In this document: piece after piece, positions 9,068 through 20,529 of the stretch
How the letters are laid out: each line of letters starts with the position of its first letter
Numbering within the stretch: position 1 is the first letter of the stretch
Origin: Ascidia mentula
Taxonomy: Eukaryota > Chordata > Ascidiacea > Phlebobranchia > Ascidiidae
DNA length: 64,000 nucleotides
Assembly (NCBI GenBank): GCA_947561715.1
Contig: OX387204.1
Coordinates: forward strand, 6,515,001-6,579,000
Direction of reading: 5' to 3'
Program-made: the position numbers and the translations under genes
The notes under the pieces: model-generated
Database searches by the model: none
Told to the model about the DNA's origin: nothing
What the model saw: the letters and a program-made list of their open reading frames with translations, nothing else

Positions 9068-12000
9068 ATGAAGGGGTGTTTGCCTAATATTATGGTGAGT
9101 GTTTGTTTAGTACTTTTGTTTTTTTTTAAAAATGCTTTATAATGTCGTTAATGCAGGGAGCAAATGCTTCAGCGGCACTCATGAAAGAAATCGGCCCAGA
9201 ACAGTTTCCTCCCAACGAAAGATATTTTGGATTGCACAATGTAAGAAATTATTAATTGATTTTATGAATGATTGTCTGATTTTTGTATATAATAATGTTT
9301 GGTAAAGGAGTTACCCAAACACATCTTACTTTAATGATTAAATTCAATCTCTGTAACTGGTCAATTGGATATATGTGCCGATAAAAGGTTCTCTTTTTTG
9401 AAATAAAATTCTCTTTAGTGATAAATTTTTAACCGAAAGGTCCGTATTGAAATTTCAAAGGAGGGGCACTGTGAATGTTTTACTTGTAGACTGATACTTT
9501 TGTTTATTCCATTTTGTACTTGAAACAATATAGAGTACCTAATAACTACATTACATTTTTCAGTTTGGCAACACCTGCTACTGCAATTCAGTCTTGCAGG
9601 CACTCTTTTTTTGTCAACCTTTTCGCAACAAGGTACTTCAGTACCGCACACAGCACAATGGCAAGCATGTTGGAAATGGAAAGAAGGACACCTTGCTTGC
9701 CTGTCTTTGTGAATTGTTTTACAGTATCACAAGTCAGAAGAAAAAATGCGGTGTGTTGCAACCCAAGAAGTTTGTAGCACGCTTGAGAAAAGAATATGGT
9801 AAGTTGCAAAAGTGTGTTTTTTTCTATGTTGTCGACAAATTTTCTTTTAAATTATTACTTTTATGTGTATTGTTGCTCTGTGTTTTACACCGTACATATT
9901 TGTTCAATTAATATAAAATCAACAAACCATGTGTAGCAGCATGTAAATTATAAATAGCCCATGGCCATAGGCATCTTTTGCACTATTTGTTTCAAGAGAT
10001 CCTTTATTAAGTGTAATAAATGTATGCAATTCTGATATGATTTGTCAGTGTAATGTTAAAGACAGCATGTTAGTTAGCTTATTGAATACTGGCAATATCA
10101 AGTGGACTGAAATGTTGAGTGTGCTGTTGAAACTGCTTTGCCCTTGTTTTGTTGACAAAATTATTTGTCAAACGATCATCAAAAATATGTTGTCTGTCAG
10201 AGTCCTTCGACAACTACATGCAACATGATGCTCATGAGTTGTTCAACTGCCTTCTTAATTCCATCCACCTTGTGCTGGTTGAGGAAAAGAAAGCAGAGCG
10301 GGAGCGAAGGCGCCTGGAAATGCAAACTGCCACTTTGAGCCCTAGCAATGGAATTAAACGAGAGCGACTCAGCTTTTTCCGATCAAGAAAGGACAAGGAT
10401 AGTCACACATTGTCCTCCAAAGTGGGTGGAAGCACATTTGTGTCACCTGACACTGTGCCAAGCACTTCAGCAGACCCAAGTACGATGGATCTGCAAAACA
10501 TCACCAATGCTGGCTCTACGTCTTCAGTTGCTACATCAGACTCTCCTGCTTCAACAACAGACACAAATGAAATGCCAGTCGGCAACGGCCAAGTTCCGAA
10601 AGTGGAAACAGAGAGTAGTGACGATGGCAAAGTACAGAATGGACACATGAGCTCAGAGGAAACTTCAACACCCAGCAAGTTCAGCTTTTTTTCTCGCAGT
10701 AAATTTTCAAAAAAGGCTGCCTCCAGTTCCAAGTCTTCAGAATTGTCATCGACCAACTCCACAATGCCCCATTTGGAGGAGGAGGATGAAAGTGAAGATA
10801 ATGACACTTGGATAAATGACATCTTCCAAGGAACATACACAACCATAACCCGATGCTTAACTTGCGAAACGGTAATTGTACTGTACCTGTACTTATTGCC
10901 TGGTGTAAAGTTAATGAAGTAGTGGGTTGCTAGCACCTCATTCTATCATTTTGGGGCAACTTGTTTTAATGTCACCACTGTTTATATTTGGTCAAATTAC
11001 TAAATGATATATTGAACCACTTTATGTCTGTACATCTTGCTTCAACGCAAAGTATTTTTTCAGGTGAAAAATAAGGATGAAGATTTTCTTGACCTGTCTG
11101 TTGATATCGAACAAAATACATCTATTACCCACTGTTTAAGGTAAGCTCTTAATAAAAATGTAAATACAACATATAATTCTAAATTGTTTAATTAAATGTG
11201 ATAGTAAACCTAAGCTCCCATCCCAAATACTTTCTAGTATTTGTGATGCGAAATATTTTATTTCACAATGTTAAGTAACCTCATAGTTTTTTTTCCATAT
11301 CATTCAAACATCTTTTATTTCACAATCCGTAATACTATAAAACAAGAACTTGTTTGGGATTATATTTTTGTGGTAAACCTCTCGAACGAACCAGCTGTTT
11401 TTTTGTTTCTAGAGTTTTCAGCAATCAGCAAATGCTCAGTGGCGAACACAAATATTCATGCGAAGTTTGTAGAAGCAAACAAGAGGCCCAGATACAGTAA
11501 GATTATCAAATTTTGTACATTTTCAATTCAATAGCAGACATTATATACTGGCAATTTTATTTAAATTTTGTGCCAATACATTTTAAAACTAGTTACCAAA
11601 CAACCCTCAATGCTATGTCAAAAAAGTCTTTCATTTATTTAATGTTTCAACACTGGGTGACCTCTGCATGTCGACATTGGTCTAAAAAATGAAACAATCA
11701 TGATTTCCATATTTGTCAAATGACGGGTGGTTTGGTCGTGATGATGGCAATGTCTTAAACTTCCTGTTGCAAGTCACAATCTGCATGTGTGGGACTGTGT
11801 TGTGAACTTGCATAGATGGAACCATATAATTATTTACAAATGACTGTTCCATTGTCAAATCCAATTTAATATATATTTGCCAAGTGATTGTTTAAATTTT
11901 AGAAGTAATTTAACGAGGCAACCAAATTCATATGTGTAATATTGTAAACAAAGTTGATACTTCAAACATATTGTTTGTAACTTGGCTTTTTCCATGCGTG

Positions 12001-12893
12001 TGGGTTTTACAATTTGTTTTTAACAAATTTTTGTGCAATTGAAACAGGTCAGCTTTGATCTGTATTGTATGAAAAATAAATATAGTTTTTTTCAACATGT
12101 TCTAGTAATACAATGCATTCAATTTGCAGGATGAGAATAAAGAAGTTGCCCAACATTCTCGCGCTCCACCTCAAGCGCTTCAAATACTGTGACACTCTGA
12201 ACAAGTACACCAAACTCACCTACAGGGTGGTCTTCCCTTTCGACCTCCGCTTGTTCAATACAACAGATGACGCCTCCGATGCTGAACGCCTGTACGACCT
12301 GATAGGCGTCGTCGTACACTGCGGATCGTAAGTTAAGGGTGTTTTTCCGATGAGGCCTAATAAGCTTTCCTCTCGCATCCAGTTGAATTGGTGTTATTAA
12401 GTGCGAGAGTGTTCTGAGCTCTTTGCGTGTTTTTTTGCAATTACCGATGCGTATTTTACGCTACCCACGTATGCTGAATTGCAAAATACTAAAATAGTCC
12501 CAATTTAAAATTGATTACCCTGTTGCCAGACAACAGCTATTAACGTACAGTGGTAAACACACCTGCGTATGCTCTAATGGTCCTTCAAACATTCTGCGGT
12601 TTCCTGGCAACAGCAGCAAACGTAAATGGCTTTCACTTTTTACCTTGCCTAAATTTAACTGTGAATTTAACCTTCCCTGTTGTCTTTACGCATTTAATTG
12701 CTTTTGCACTGTGTGCAGTGGACCGTACCGGGGTCACTACGTGTCAATCGTAAAGAGCCACGACATGTGGCTCCTCTTCGACGACGACAACGTGGAGAAA
12801 CTGGAGCCGAGTGGCATGGAAGATTTCTACGGCGTGACGGCGGACAAGAACTCCGAATCAGGATACATCCTCTTCTATCAGTCCCGAGAGTGA
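9068..12893 (+). CDS. USP46: ubiquitin carboxyl-terminal hydrolase, USP12/USP46 type
   Basis: A cysteine protease that removes ubiquitin from substrates, normally activated by WDR48/UAF1 (and WDR20). Exons: 9068-9094, 9157-9240, 9564-9798, 10201-10871, 11064-11140, 11413-11496, 12130-12327, 12719-12893; all junctions are GT-AG in matching phase, giving 516 residues. Catalytic Cys is about residue 42 in [14 protein letters not shown]; the second box is [16 protein letters not shown]; zinc-binding CLTCE (about 334-337) pairs with CEVC in exon 6; catalytic His is about 465 in [11 protein letters not shown], followed by [10 protein letters not shown]; the end [10 protein letters not shown] is the family's usual end. 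The start has an in-frame stop just upstream and [10 protein letters not shown] aligns with the family's CNMG. USP12 and USP46 are about 366-370 residues; the extra length is an insert at about 150-317, rich in Ser/Thr and ending in an acidic run. USP12 and USP46 cannot be told apart here; a pre-duplication orthologue is likely. Confidence 0.93.
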
Positions 12894-13824
12894 CAACGTG
12901 TCCACCCAAAGCCGTATTGGACGGAAAACGTTACAGAATTTGTGAGCAGCGTCTTTGTCGGCAAGTAGTTAGTTTTGTTTGTACAATGGCGCGTGTAGTT
13001 ACTAGAATGCAGCTATTCAGTGCCGTGCTATGGAACACGCTTTTCCATATTTTCCAGCTTCGTCTCTGTGATGGATTTCTTTTCAAAACTGGTGGTTACG
13101 ATATTAATGAACGGAGTTTATTTTATTGCCCTGTGCTTTTCTCTGGCGACTTATGAAAGCTTTATGTCTCGGTTTAATACTTGATTGACGACTTCCTATT
13201 TTCGTGTTCTATACATATTGCCCGCCATATAAGCGCAGTTGGTATATTATTATAAGTCTCAAAACAAAGATGCGTAAGCATTCGTTTTTTCGATTTGCGT
13301 AATTTACTGATGTTCTTCTACATCAAATTATCTTAAATCAACTTCAAAACGTTGCCTGATGGTCGTGCGCTATTTGCAATTTGCCGCTAATTGCTATTTT
13401 ACTGCGTCTTGGGCGACATCCGTTTCGAACTGTTCGAAGAAACTGTTTCCCAAATGCTTTCGTGCCACCTTTTTAGGCTTTCTATTAGCTTTTTTAATAC
13501 AGTTAGAAAACAATTGTGTCGTTTAAAAAAGTACCGACGTCACTGTCTCTATAATATTTCTTTACGGTGGCTCGCTGATCGTTCTGGCCCGCAAGGGGGC
13601 GCTAAATACCCTGTACATACCTGAAATGAATTTTTAATACAGATATAATTTATGGAAAGTTGAGGCGGATTGTTTTTTTGTTCCTGTGCTTTTTTCGCGC
13701 TTGACTCGATGTGTTCCAATTTTCCGCAGGCGACTACGCGTAATTTCGCGTTCTGTCCTGCACTATTGTCGCGTTTCGTGTAATAACAACGCTTTCTCAA
13801 ACTCTGCCTTGTTTATAATTGGCA

Positions 13825-13830
13825 AATAAA
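13825..13830 (+). terminator. candidate polyadenylation signal of the USP12/46 gene
   Basis: AATAAA about 930 bases past the stop codon, followed by a T/G-containing stretch. It is the clearest plus-strand signal before the opposing gene. Confidence 0.4.
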
Positions 13831-14168
13831 ATCACTCCAATGACCTGATGTGTTTTATCAGTCTTGAAAGGACTTGAACCCCGTACATTTAAACAAAGTG
13901 TTGCCTCGGTTTATAGAAAATAACCAACTTCGCATTACAATAAAAGTCAAAATGTACAGACACTAAAGATTTCCGCTACGTGGCAAAAAAAACTTTTGCC
14001 CAACTTTTTATGCTTCGTACCCCCTTACACCAACGCTCAAACCCCGTGCAAGCCTGATTATTCATCAATAACACAATTAATGCAGACTCCGCTCGTGGCC
14101 ACTGGCCAACGTTGAGTAACCCTGTTGTGGTCAAATGATACTAGGCATGTTATCGCTACCAAGTCACT

Positions 14169-14174
14169 TTTATT
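14169..14174 (-). terminator. candidate polyadenylation signal of the minus-strand channel gene
   Basis: TTTATT on the plus strand reads AATAAA on the minus strand, about 25 bases past the stop at 14198. This would make a very short 3'-UTR, so a later site is possible. Confidence 0.35.
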
Positions 14175-14197
14175 ATTGAGGATTTCGTCAATGTGTA

Positions 14198-17100
14198 CTA
14201 GGGGAGTTCCCACGCGCGATGGGTATTACCCTTTTCCGTGGAAGTCGATGGTTCATTCAGTTTTTTTTTACTTGAATCTGGACGGGTAAGCAGTTTTGCG
14301 ATCAACTGGAAAAATTCGCTGATTGTCACGAAACTGATTCCCAGCCACAATCCGAGAAGTCCGCCGATGTCGCCTGCGTTTAAATAGATAACTAGCATCT
14401 TAAACAAGCTTAAAAAGGACAAGTAAATCAGTATGTGTTTTTGAGTGATGCAAACACATCTGCTTTGCGAATGCCTAAAACAAAAAACCTTTTCCATAAA
14501 ACGTCCACAAAACCCAAGTAGGAGTAATTCTACTTTGTAAAGGCGGAAACTGATGATCAAAATATTGCACTGACGCCGACCGCTTGTCACTCTTCTCTGA
14601 TCTTGTGGGCTTTTTGTGAAACGTTTTAATGGTGCATTCGCCTTTCAGAATATTTTGTGCCACACTGTATATAAGATCTGTACATTTTGGGCTATAGGCG
14701 TCATCATAACAGTAACATCAGTTTCCACCGACGTTCTGTTCTTTTTTTTGCTACGCTGTCGATCCGGTGATGTACTTACTGAGAAGACTGACTTCGTCGA
14801 TTGATTTTGATTGGGTGATTCGGCTGAAACTGAGCGAATCATAGAATATGTCCAACATCACGTGATTCTCTCTGTATCTTTGCAACTTCTTGAATCCTGG
14901 GTCGATTTCTTCTAGCGACAGGTTGTGGATCGACGTCACATCAGCTGCAACGAATCGTTAAAAGTCAATTTCCCAGATGATGAAAAACTCCCAAAAATAT
15001 GTTACGATAATCCCAATCTCAGCCACTACAATGTTTTACACCGTCTTGCGGTTTGTTTCCGTGGAATTTTGGTACCAGCCGAACTGACGGTGAAGTCAGT
15101 AAACGTATGATAGTCGGCCGACCACAGTGCTATGGTTAATGAAGTTCAAAAGTTATAAACACAGCAGGAAAGAAAGAAACACAACAATATGTCATGATTG
15201 CATTTCGCTTTCAGAATCAGCACCGTTAGCTTTTGACCAGGTTTTTGCGTTTACGCACCAGATGACAGAGCTGACAATAAGTTTCTTGGCGTTTCGAATT
15301 CAACTTACTTTCTTCGTGGTAACGGTTCGAGGCCAACGCCTCTCCGACCACCACGTTGGGGAATGTTGAATACGTCAGTGAGGGGTCATACGAGGTCGAA
15401 TGACACGGTTCGTTACACCCACACATGGAAATGGTAATTGTCGAAGAGAATGTTGCTGAAACAAACAACCCGTATAGTTTCGTTTTGCAGTCTTGCAAAG
15501 TGCTGGACATGTTAACAAAAAAAATACTCATAACGTATTTTTTATCATATCTGTTACACTGCAAAAACTACATTTCTAAAAGTTTTATCACAGTTTTGAC
15601 AGTCACCGATTATTCGTTATTTAAATTTCATTTACCTTCTGCATCGCCCGAGCAGTTGAGAATTTGATGTCCGTTGCATTCCGAAACGTGATTGTATTCG
15701 ACTGCCCAGTAAGGCCGACAACCACATTTTTCAATTACAAAGTCCACGCTAAAAAGTGAACTTCTGGTAATTCTGTTTCCAGCATAAACTGTTGATACTA
15801 TTTGTTAAAAGTGCTCGGCAAAACACAGATAAGTCAACAATAAAGGGACACATGTGCGTTTGCAATATTGAAATAATGGTTGTTAAATTTTCTGTGCTTT
15901 ACTGTTATTGTAAAACACAAATTCCTCAGATGAGTAAATTCACTTTGCCATTAACTCACCGACACTCCACCATGCATGCAGTGATTGTGTAGTGTTTGAA
16001 GTACTTCAGTTTCTTCGTGTCGGTAGTACACACGCCCCACGGTTTGTACATGAGTAGTCTCTGTAAACATTTATAAGCGTTACGAGATCTTTCTTGGTTC
16101 GGCAGAAACTTAATTCCATCTACTCCCCTTTTCGCGTCATAAATATTTAAACGTGCATCCAAACATAAAATCTGCCAAATGAACTTTGACAACAGGACGA
16201 ACCGGACAGGGTTATCTTTTTTGTGAGTTTCCAAACACTGCAAATGTTATTTCAAGGTGACGTAACGCTTTGTTAGTTTGACTGCAATTATCTGTTTGTG
16301 CCTCGGTTCTTAATTAAGTGTGTATGCTTTGAGTTTAGAGTGGGACGATCCTGCCAATCATGCCCCTACAAGGAACGTTACTGCTTTGGGTAGAAATTAT
16401 TAATTTTTCACGTATTTCTTAGCACAAGGTTACGACAGAGTGTGTAGCAAGACAAACGAATTTTGATGTATTTTCACAATATCGTAGAAGTTTTATGTCA
16501 ACTATGCACTCAGTGTGTTTTGATCAAAGCAAAATAAAGGCTCACCTCAACTTTCCGTATCACCATATGACCAGCATTACCACTGGGAACTGCGGAACCG
16601 AAATTTTCAACGTCGGCTGGCTCCCCATGATCGTGAATAAGCACTTTGATGCCAGCTTCCGCCGTTCCGTAATTGGGATGCGTGCTGTAGCCGAGCTAAA
16701 GACACAACATATTTTTTGTTAGATTCTTTCCGATATACTTCATTCCTCATGAAACTATCGACATGATTTTCAAAATATCATTTGAAATGTAAAAGAAATA
16801 TCACTTCAAAAATTGCGTCGCAGTCTTAAGTAGATTTTTTTCAAAAAAAATAGAATATTCTGTGAAAAAAAAGCGCAATGATTTCCAAAATTGGAGCTCA
16901 TCATACTCATTTTTGTGTGTTTTCATATTGGCTGTGTTTGCCTTCACCTGGTTTATGTCGAGATACATCATCAGACCGTGACCGCTGCCTGGTACGTTCT
17001 GGACAATCTTCTCTTCAGATGTGAAGGTGTAACACATGCCCATAGGCGTGAGATACTTTGTAAAATTCTGGTACAATAACAATGGAAGTCAGAAAAAAAC

Positions 17101-18778
17101 AAAAACATCTCCAACACATTTAAAACTTTCATTGAAACAGCAAAGAAACAATATCCAACATGGAGCAATGTCGTTTATGTAACAACTGTCAGATAAAATC
17201 GCATTGGACATCGAAAATTTCTTCAATTAGTCAGAACCGAGGCCAAAATTTGACATTGGCCTAAAATACACATATTTGGCGTTCAGCAGAAATAAAGAAA
17301 AAATTCGGCAATGTATTTTTCGAAGTCAAGTTTGTGAAGGTATTAACTATCTGTATAAGAAGGACTTTGTTAACTGTTTAAACTCGTTAATTCTTTTTAA
17401 CGTGGCCTGGAAATTTGGCCGTCGTCCCTGCCTTGTTTCCTTAATGGTAAATTCGACACTGATCGCAACTCTCCAAATGTACGTAGTAATAACATAATTT
17501 GGATTCACTTTCATAGAGCATGGTTGCTGATGAAACAAACAATGTTGCAGGCTGGAATCGTTTAGTTGCCAACCATGAGTATACGCCTCGTCGCTGAGCA
17601 AAAATTCCCCCTTTCCTTCTTTGCGGAGATTTTCGTAATAGTGTTCCACCGCGGTTTCCCACCAAGTGTCGTAAGTTCTAGCACCAAATAATGTATCCGT
17701 GTTGTGTTTTATTGTAATGGAAACATTCAACATTTGCCGTACGATCATGCTGGTGCCACGTACACGGAAAGCGTTTCGCTAACCTCTCTAACCTGTCACG
17801 GAAAGGCGAATTTGCCCTCGTTAGCGCGTCCACCGCCAGAAGCTCGTTCTCGTCTTCGATATTAAAGAATCTGTCACGTGACAATGATGTCACCAATGCA
17901 AAAAATGGAATAATCTTTACAGTGGTTAAGAGTTCCTATTTAAACATTGTGGGAATGTCGTTCAAAAATATTGAAACCGGTAAACCGACATGTTAGGAGT
18001 TAACCAGAAAGATACTAAGGACATGATCACTTTCTTTGGCTTCTTTTTAATTCGAAAATTCTTTGATTTGTACAACAAATTAAACATCAACTCATATAAA
18101 GTTTTCGAAATGGAATTAACTCAATTCATGTCGATAAAAGTTCCAGCAGTCACCATACCTATTCAAGTTACAGATGGTCACGGCAGGGAAATGCAGTTCA
18201 GAGCTGTATTCTTCGTGCAGCTCAGTGCTTGTACGAAACTCCAAGTAGTCCATGACTTTGGCAGTTAACTGCCAGGCCACCGTTCCCGCAAGGACGCACA
18301 GCAGAATTGTCCACGCGATTCTGCCAAACAACAAAAGTTGCAACTTTGGGGGAATGTCAGTGCGGGCCCATTTGTTGGTAAATCTTATAATATTTATGTT
18401 TTTTTTGCTGATTGGTCGCGGAGAGGCGGTGATTAATGGGGAAAAGTAGAACAAAAACCATAAAAGTGACGCAAAATTTGTATACCTAATTATTTAAGCA
18501 CCAAGTGGTATTTTGACACTAACGCAGCAGAGAATTGCTGAATGCATTTTTGCAACATTCAAATATAAAGAAGACATCGCACCATGAGTGAATATAACGT
18601 TTATTGTAACAGCTTCCGTAGTAATGTCATTTGGTGGAATCCGATACAAATAAGCGCCCCATCGTAACTTCCCCAACTACCTGTACACCACTTTCCGCTT
18701 TGGTTTAAACAATTGCTGGAGTCCATGGCATGTGGTTGTATCCGCAAACTCCCTGATTACTTCCATCGACGTCGCCAT
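14198..18778 (-). CDS. DEG/ENaC family, acid-sensing ion channel-like subunit (copy 1)
   Basis: A sodium channel subunit of the degenerin/ENaC/ASIC family, forming plasma-membrane trimers. Minus-strand exons: 18778-18681, 18320-18159, 17870-17793, 17677-17509, 17067-16948, 16695-16546, 16060-15960, 15748-15636, 15455-15309, 14944-14780, 14373-14198; total 492 residues with phases agreeing throughout. Visible: the cytoplasmic His-Gly gating motif (His18-Gly19 in TTTCHGL), TM1 in exon 2 followed by [11 protein letters not shown], a cysteine-rich ectodomain ([31 protein letters not shown]), and TM2 with [10 protein letters not shown], whose Gly-Ile-Ser (about 446-448) sits where ASICs have the Gly-Ala-Ser filter. 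It lies head-to-head with copy 2 and shares all internal intron positions with copies 2 and 3, but lacks their last intron: its tail runs from TM2 into [15 protein letters not shown] is the nearest type; ligand or proton gating cannot be read from sequence. Confidence 0.9.
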
Positions 18779-20529
18779 TTCGTTCGTATATAAACCTTAA
18801 CTCTATTGAGCTAAGCCTAACTCTGCCTTAGGTTAGGCCTATCGGACAATTAATTTGTGTAAGAAAAAAAAACATGCAAAACATAGAGTTGGTACTGGAA
18901 GGAAATCTTAAAAATATATCTTCTGTTTGCCGGGTTTTTATGCGACGTTGCCCACTGCGAACTTTCCTATGTCTGTCCAACTAAATGTATCGTAACTTAT
19001 ATTTCCACGCTTTATATGTTATGACTTTCAGCACAACACGAAACTGGGGCCGACCAGCTCCTCGTCTTGCCGTAAAAAGAGCGCGCAGTAACTTAAACTC
19101 CTTGACGGAGATAACGAAAGAAACAAACATGAAACTTAACACCTATGTTGTCGCCTGCAATAAGCACGGCTTGCATAACTTATGAGGGGCGACCTTTCAG
19201 TTTGTACACACCACACAGTCTAGATAAAAAGGCGAAATTGCCGATGCCCGAGTAATGATCTGTTTAGTACACACCGTTTGGTTGCAGTTGAATTTTGTTT
19301 GCATTATTCATGCTCGGAGCGCGACTATAAGCTTGACTTTGCGCTGATTGGTTTTTGGTCTGCGACGCGTGTCGAGGATAAATTAATAATGATCGAAAAA
19401 GAAAACCTTTTTGCTTGTAAACAAAGTCACGGGGTTATGGAAGTAATTGGTAACAACTACCATTGCCTTTTTCCTGTTTTTTTAAAACCCAGCAGTGCAC
19501 TGAATAAAGCCATCCAATCATCCAAATTCTACCGAATTGGGAGATTCGGCCATCCAGGCATTTCATACACCACCATTGACCTAAAGTAGGGGCCGGCAAC
19601 TTTTTGGAATACAAAGTGCCAGTTTTTTTCAAAATAATAATGACTCAGCCTAGCAATATATTTGATGTTTATTATGTTAACCCTTTGTCTCGCAAAACTC
19701 CATTACGTTGGTGGCCACCCCTTTTGGACAACTTCACATGCAATTGTTTTCAACAACCGTTGGGGGCAAAGGCAGATACACTCATCAAACGGGATTGTGC
19801 AGATAATGTTTTTTTTGCGCTTCACGTTTTGGGCTTAAAGCAATGGTGCTTGTTAATCATTTGTTCCACTTGCCCAAATACTGATCCCCGATCGTTTATT
19901 GTGCATTAGATCCTATAAACTTTGGCAAATTTTTACGTCAGTGCGGGAGGACACCCACGCTCCGTTTATAAATCTCAGTATTGGCAAAGGTTAAACTTGA
20001 TACAATCTTTTGTTTTGAGTGACCATTTGTAGCATAGTAACATGTTTGACTTTAGTATGTTATACATGTTGTTTTTTTTTGTGTGAACAATCGGTGTATA
20101 GGTAATACAAGGTAATTCCGTATAAGGAACTACGAAAAGGTTCCTTACGCTTTTTTACTATTAATGGGTTCTTAAGTGGACGTAACTCGTTTCTTTATTG
20201 TTTCTTTTCAATTGGCGATGCAACAACATTCCATAGCAATGCATTGCTTTAATAATTAAGCAACCGCTTTGTACTCTAACCAATCCTGTTTTTGACTAGA
20301 ATACTTTCAAATGCATAAAACATGTTTCGTTAACGTATAAATCTGCTCATTCACTATCAAGTATGAAATTCCGTTCCCCACAGTAGCAGTTGGGAGCCGC
20401 GCAAGATAGCCAGTAAAGTGAACAGGTCAAGTCTACATTGCTACAAATACAACGTATCAACATAAACTTATATCGCCGCCAGTCCAGTCGCTATTATAAG
20501 CTTTTTCGGCAGAGGTATTTTGGTTCAAA
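18779..20529. promoter_or_regulatory. divergent upstream region of channel copies 1 and 2
   Basis: 1.75 kb between two start codons that point away from each other, so it probably holds both promoters. A TATATA lies about 18 bases before the copy 1 ATG, too close to the ATG to be its TATA box unless the leader is tiny. Before copy 2, CTTTTTCGGCAG (AG ends at 20512) lies 17 bases ahead of the ATG and looks like a splice or spliced-leader acceptor. Near 19590 AGGGGCCGGCAAC resembles one end of a hAT element, but no partner end was found. Open frames here match nothing. Confidence 0.45.

Larger units (their letters stand above)
12894..14197. other. convergent 3' region between the deubiquitinase and the first channel gene
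   Basis: The deubiquitinase and the minus-strand channel gene converge here. An AATAAA at 13825-13830 is a candidate plus-strand polyadenylation signal, which would give a 3'-UTR of about 0.95 kb. Open frames at 12698-13156 and 13391-13624 run on from, or overlap, the coding end in other frames and match nothing. No repeat or RNA gene was recognised. Confidence 0.5.

Noticed and set aside
10403-10936. 177-codon minus-strand frame
   Set aside because: It is antisense to exon 4 of the deubiquitinase, whose reading is supported by conserved residues.
19588-19905. Single hAT-like end AGGGGCCGGCAAC
   Set aside because: No matching inverted end or target duplication was found.
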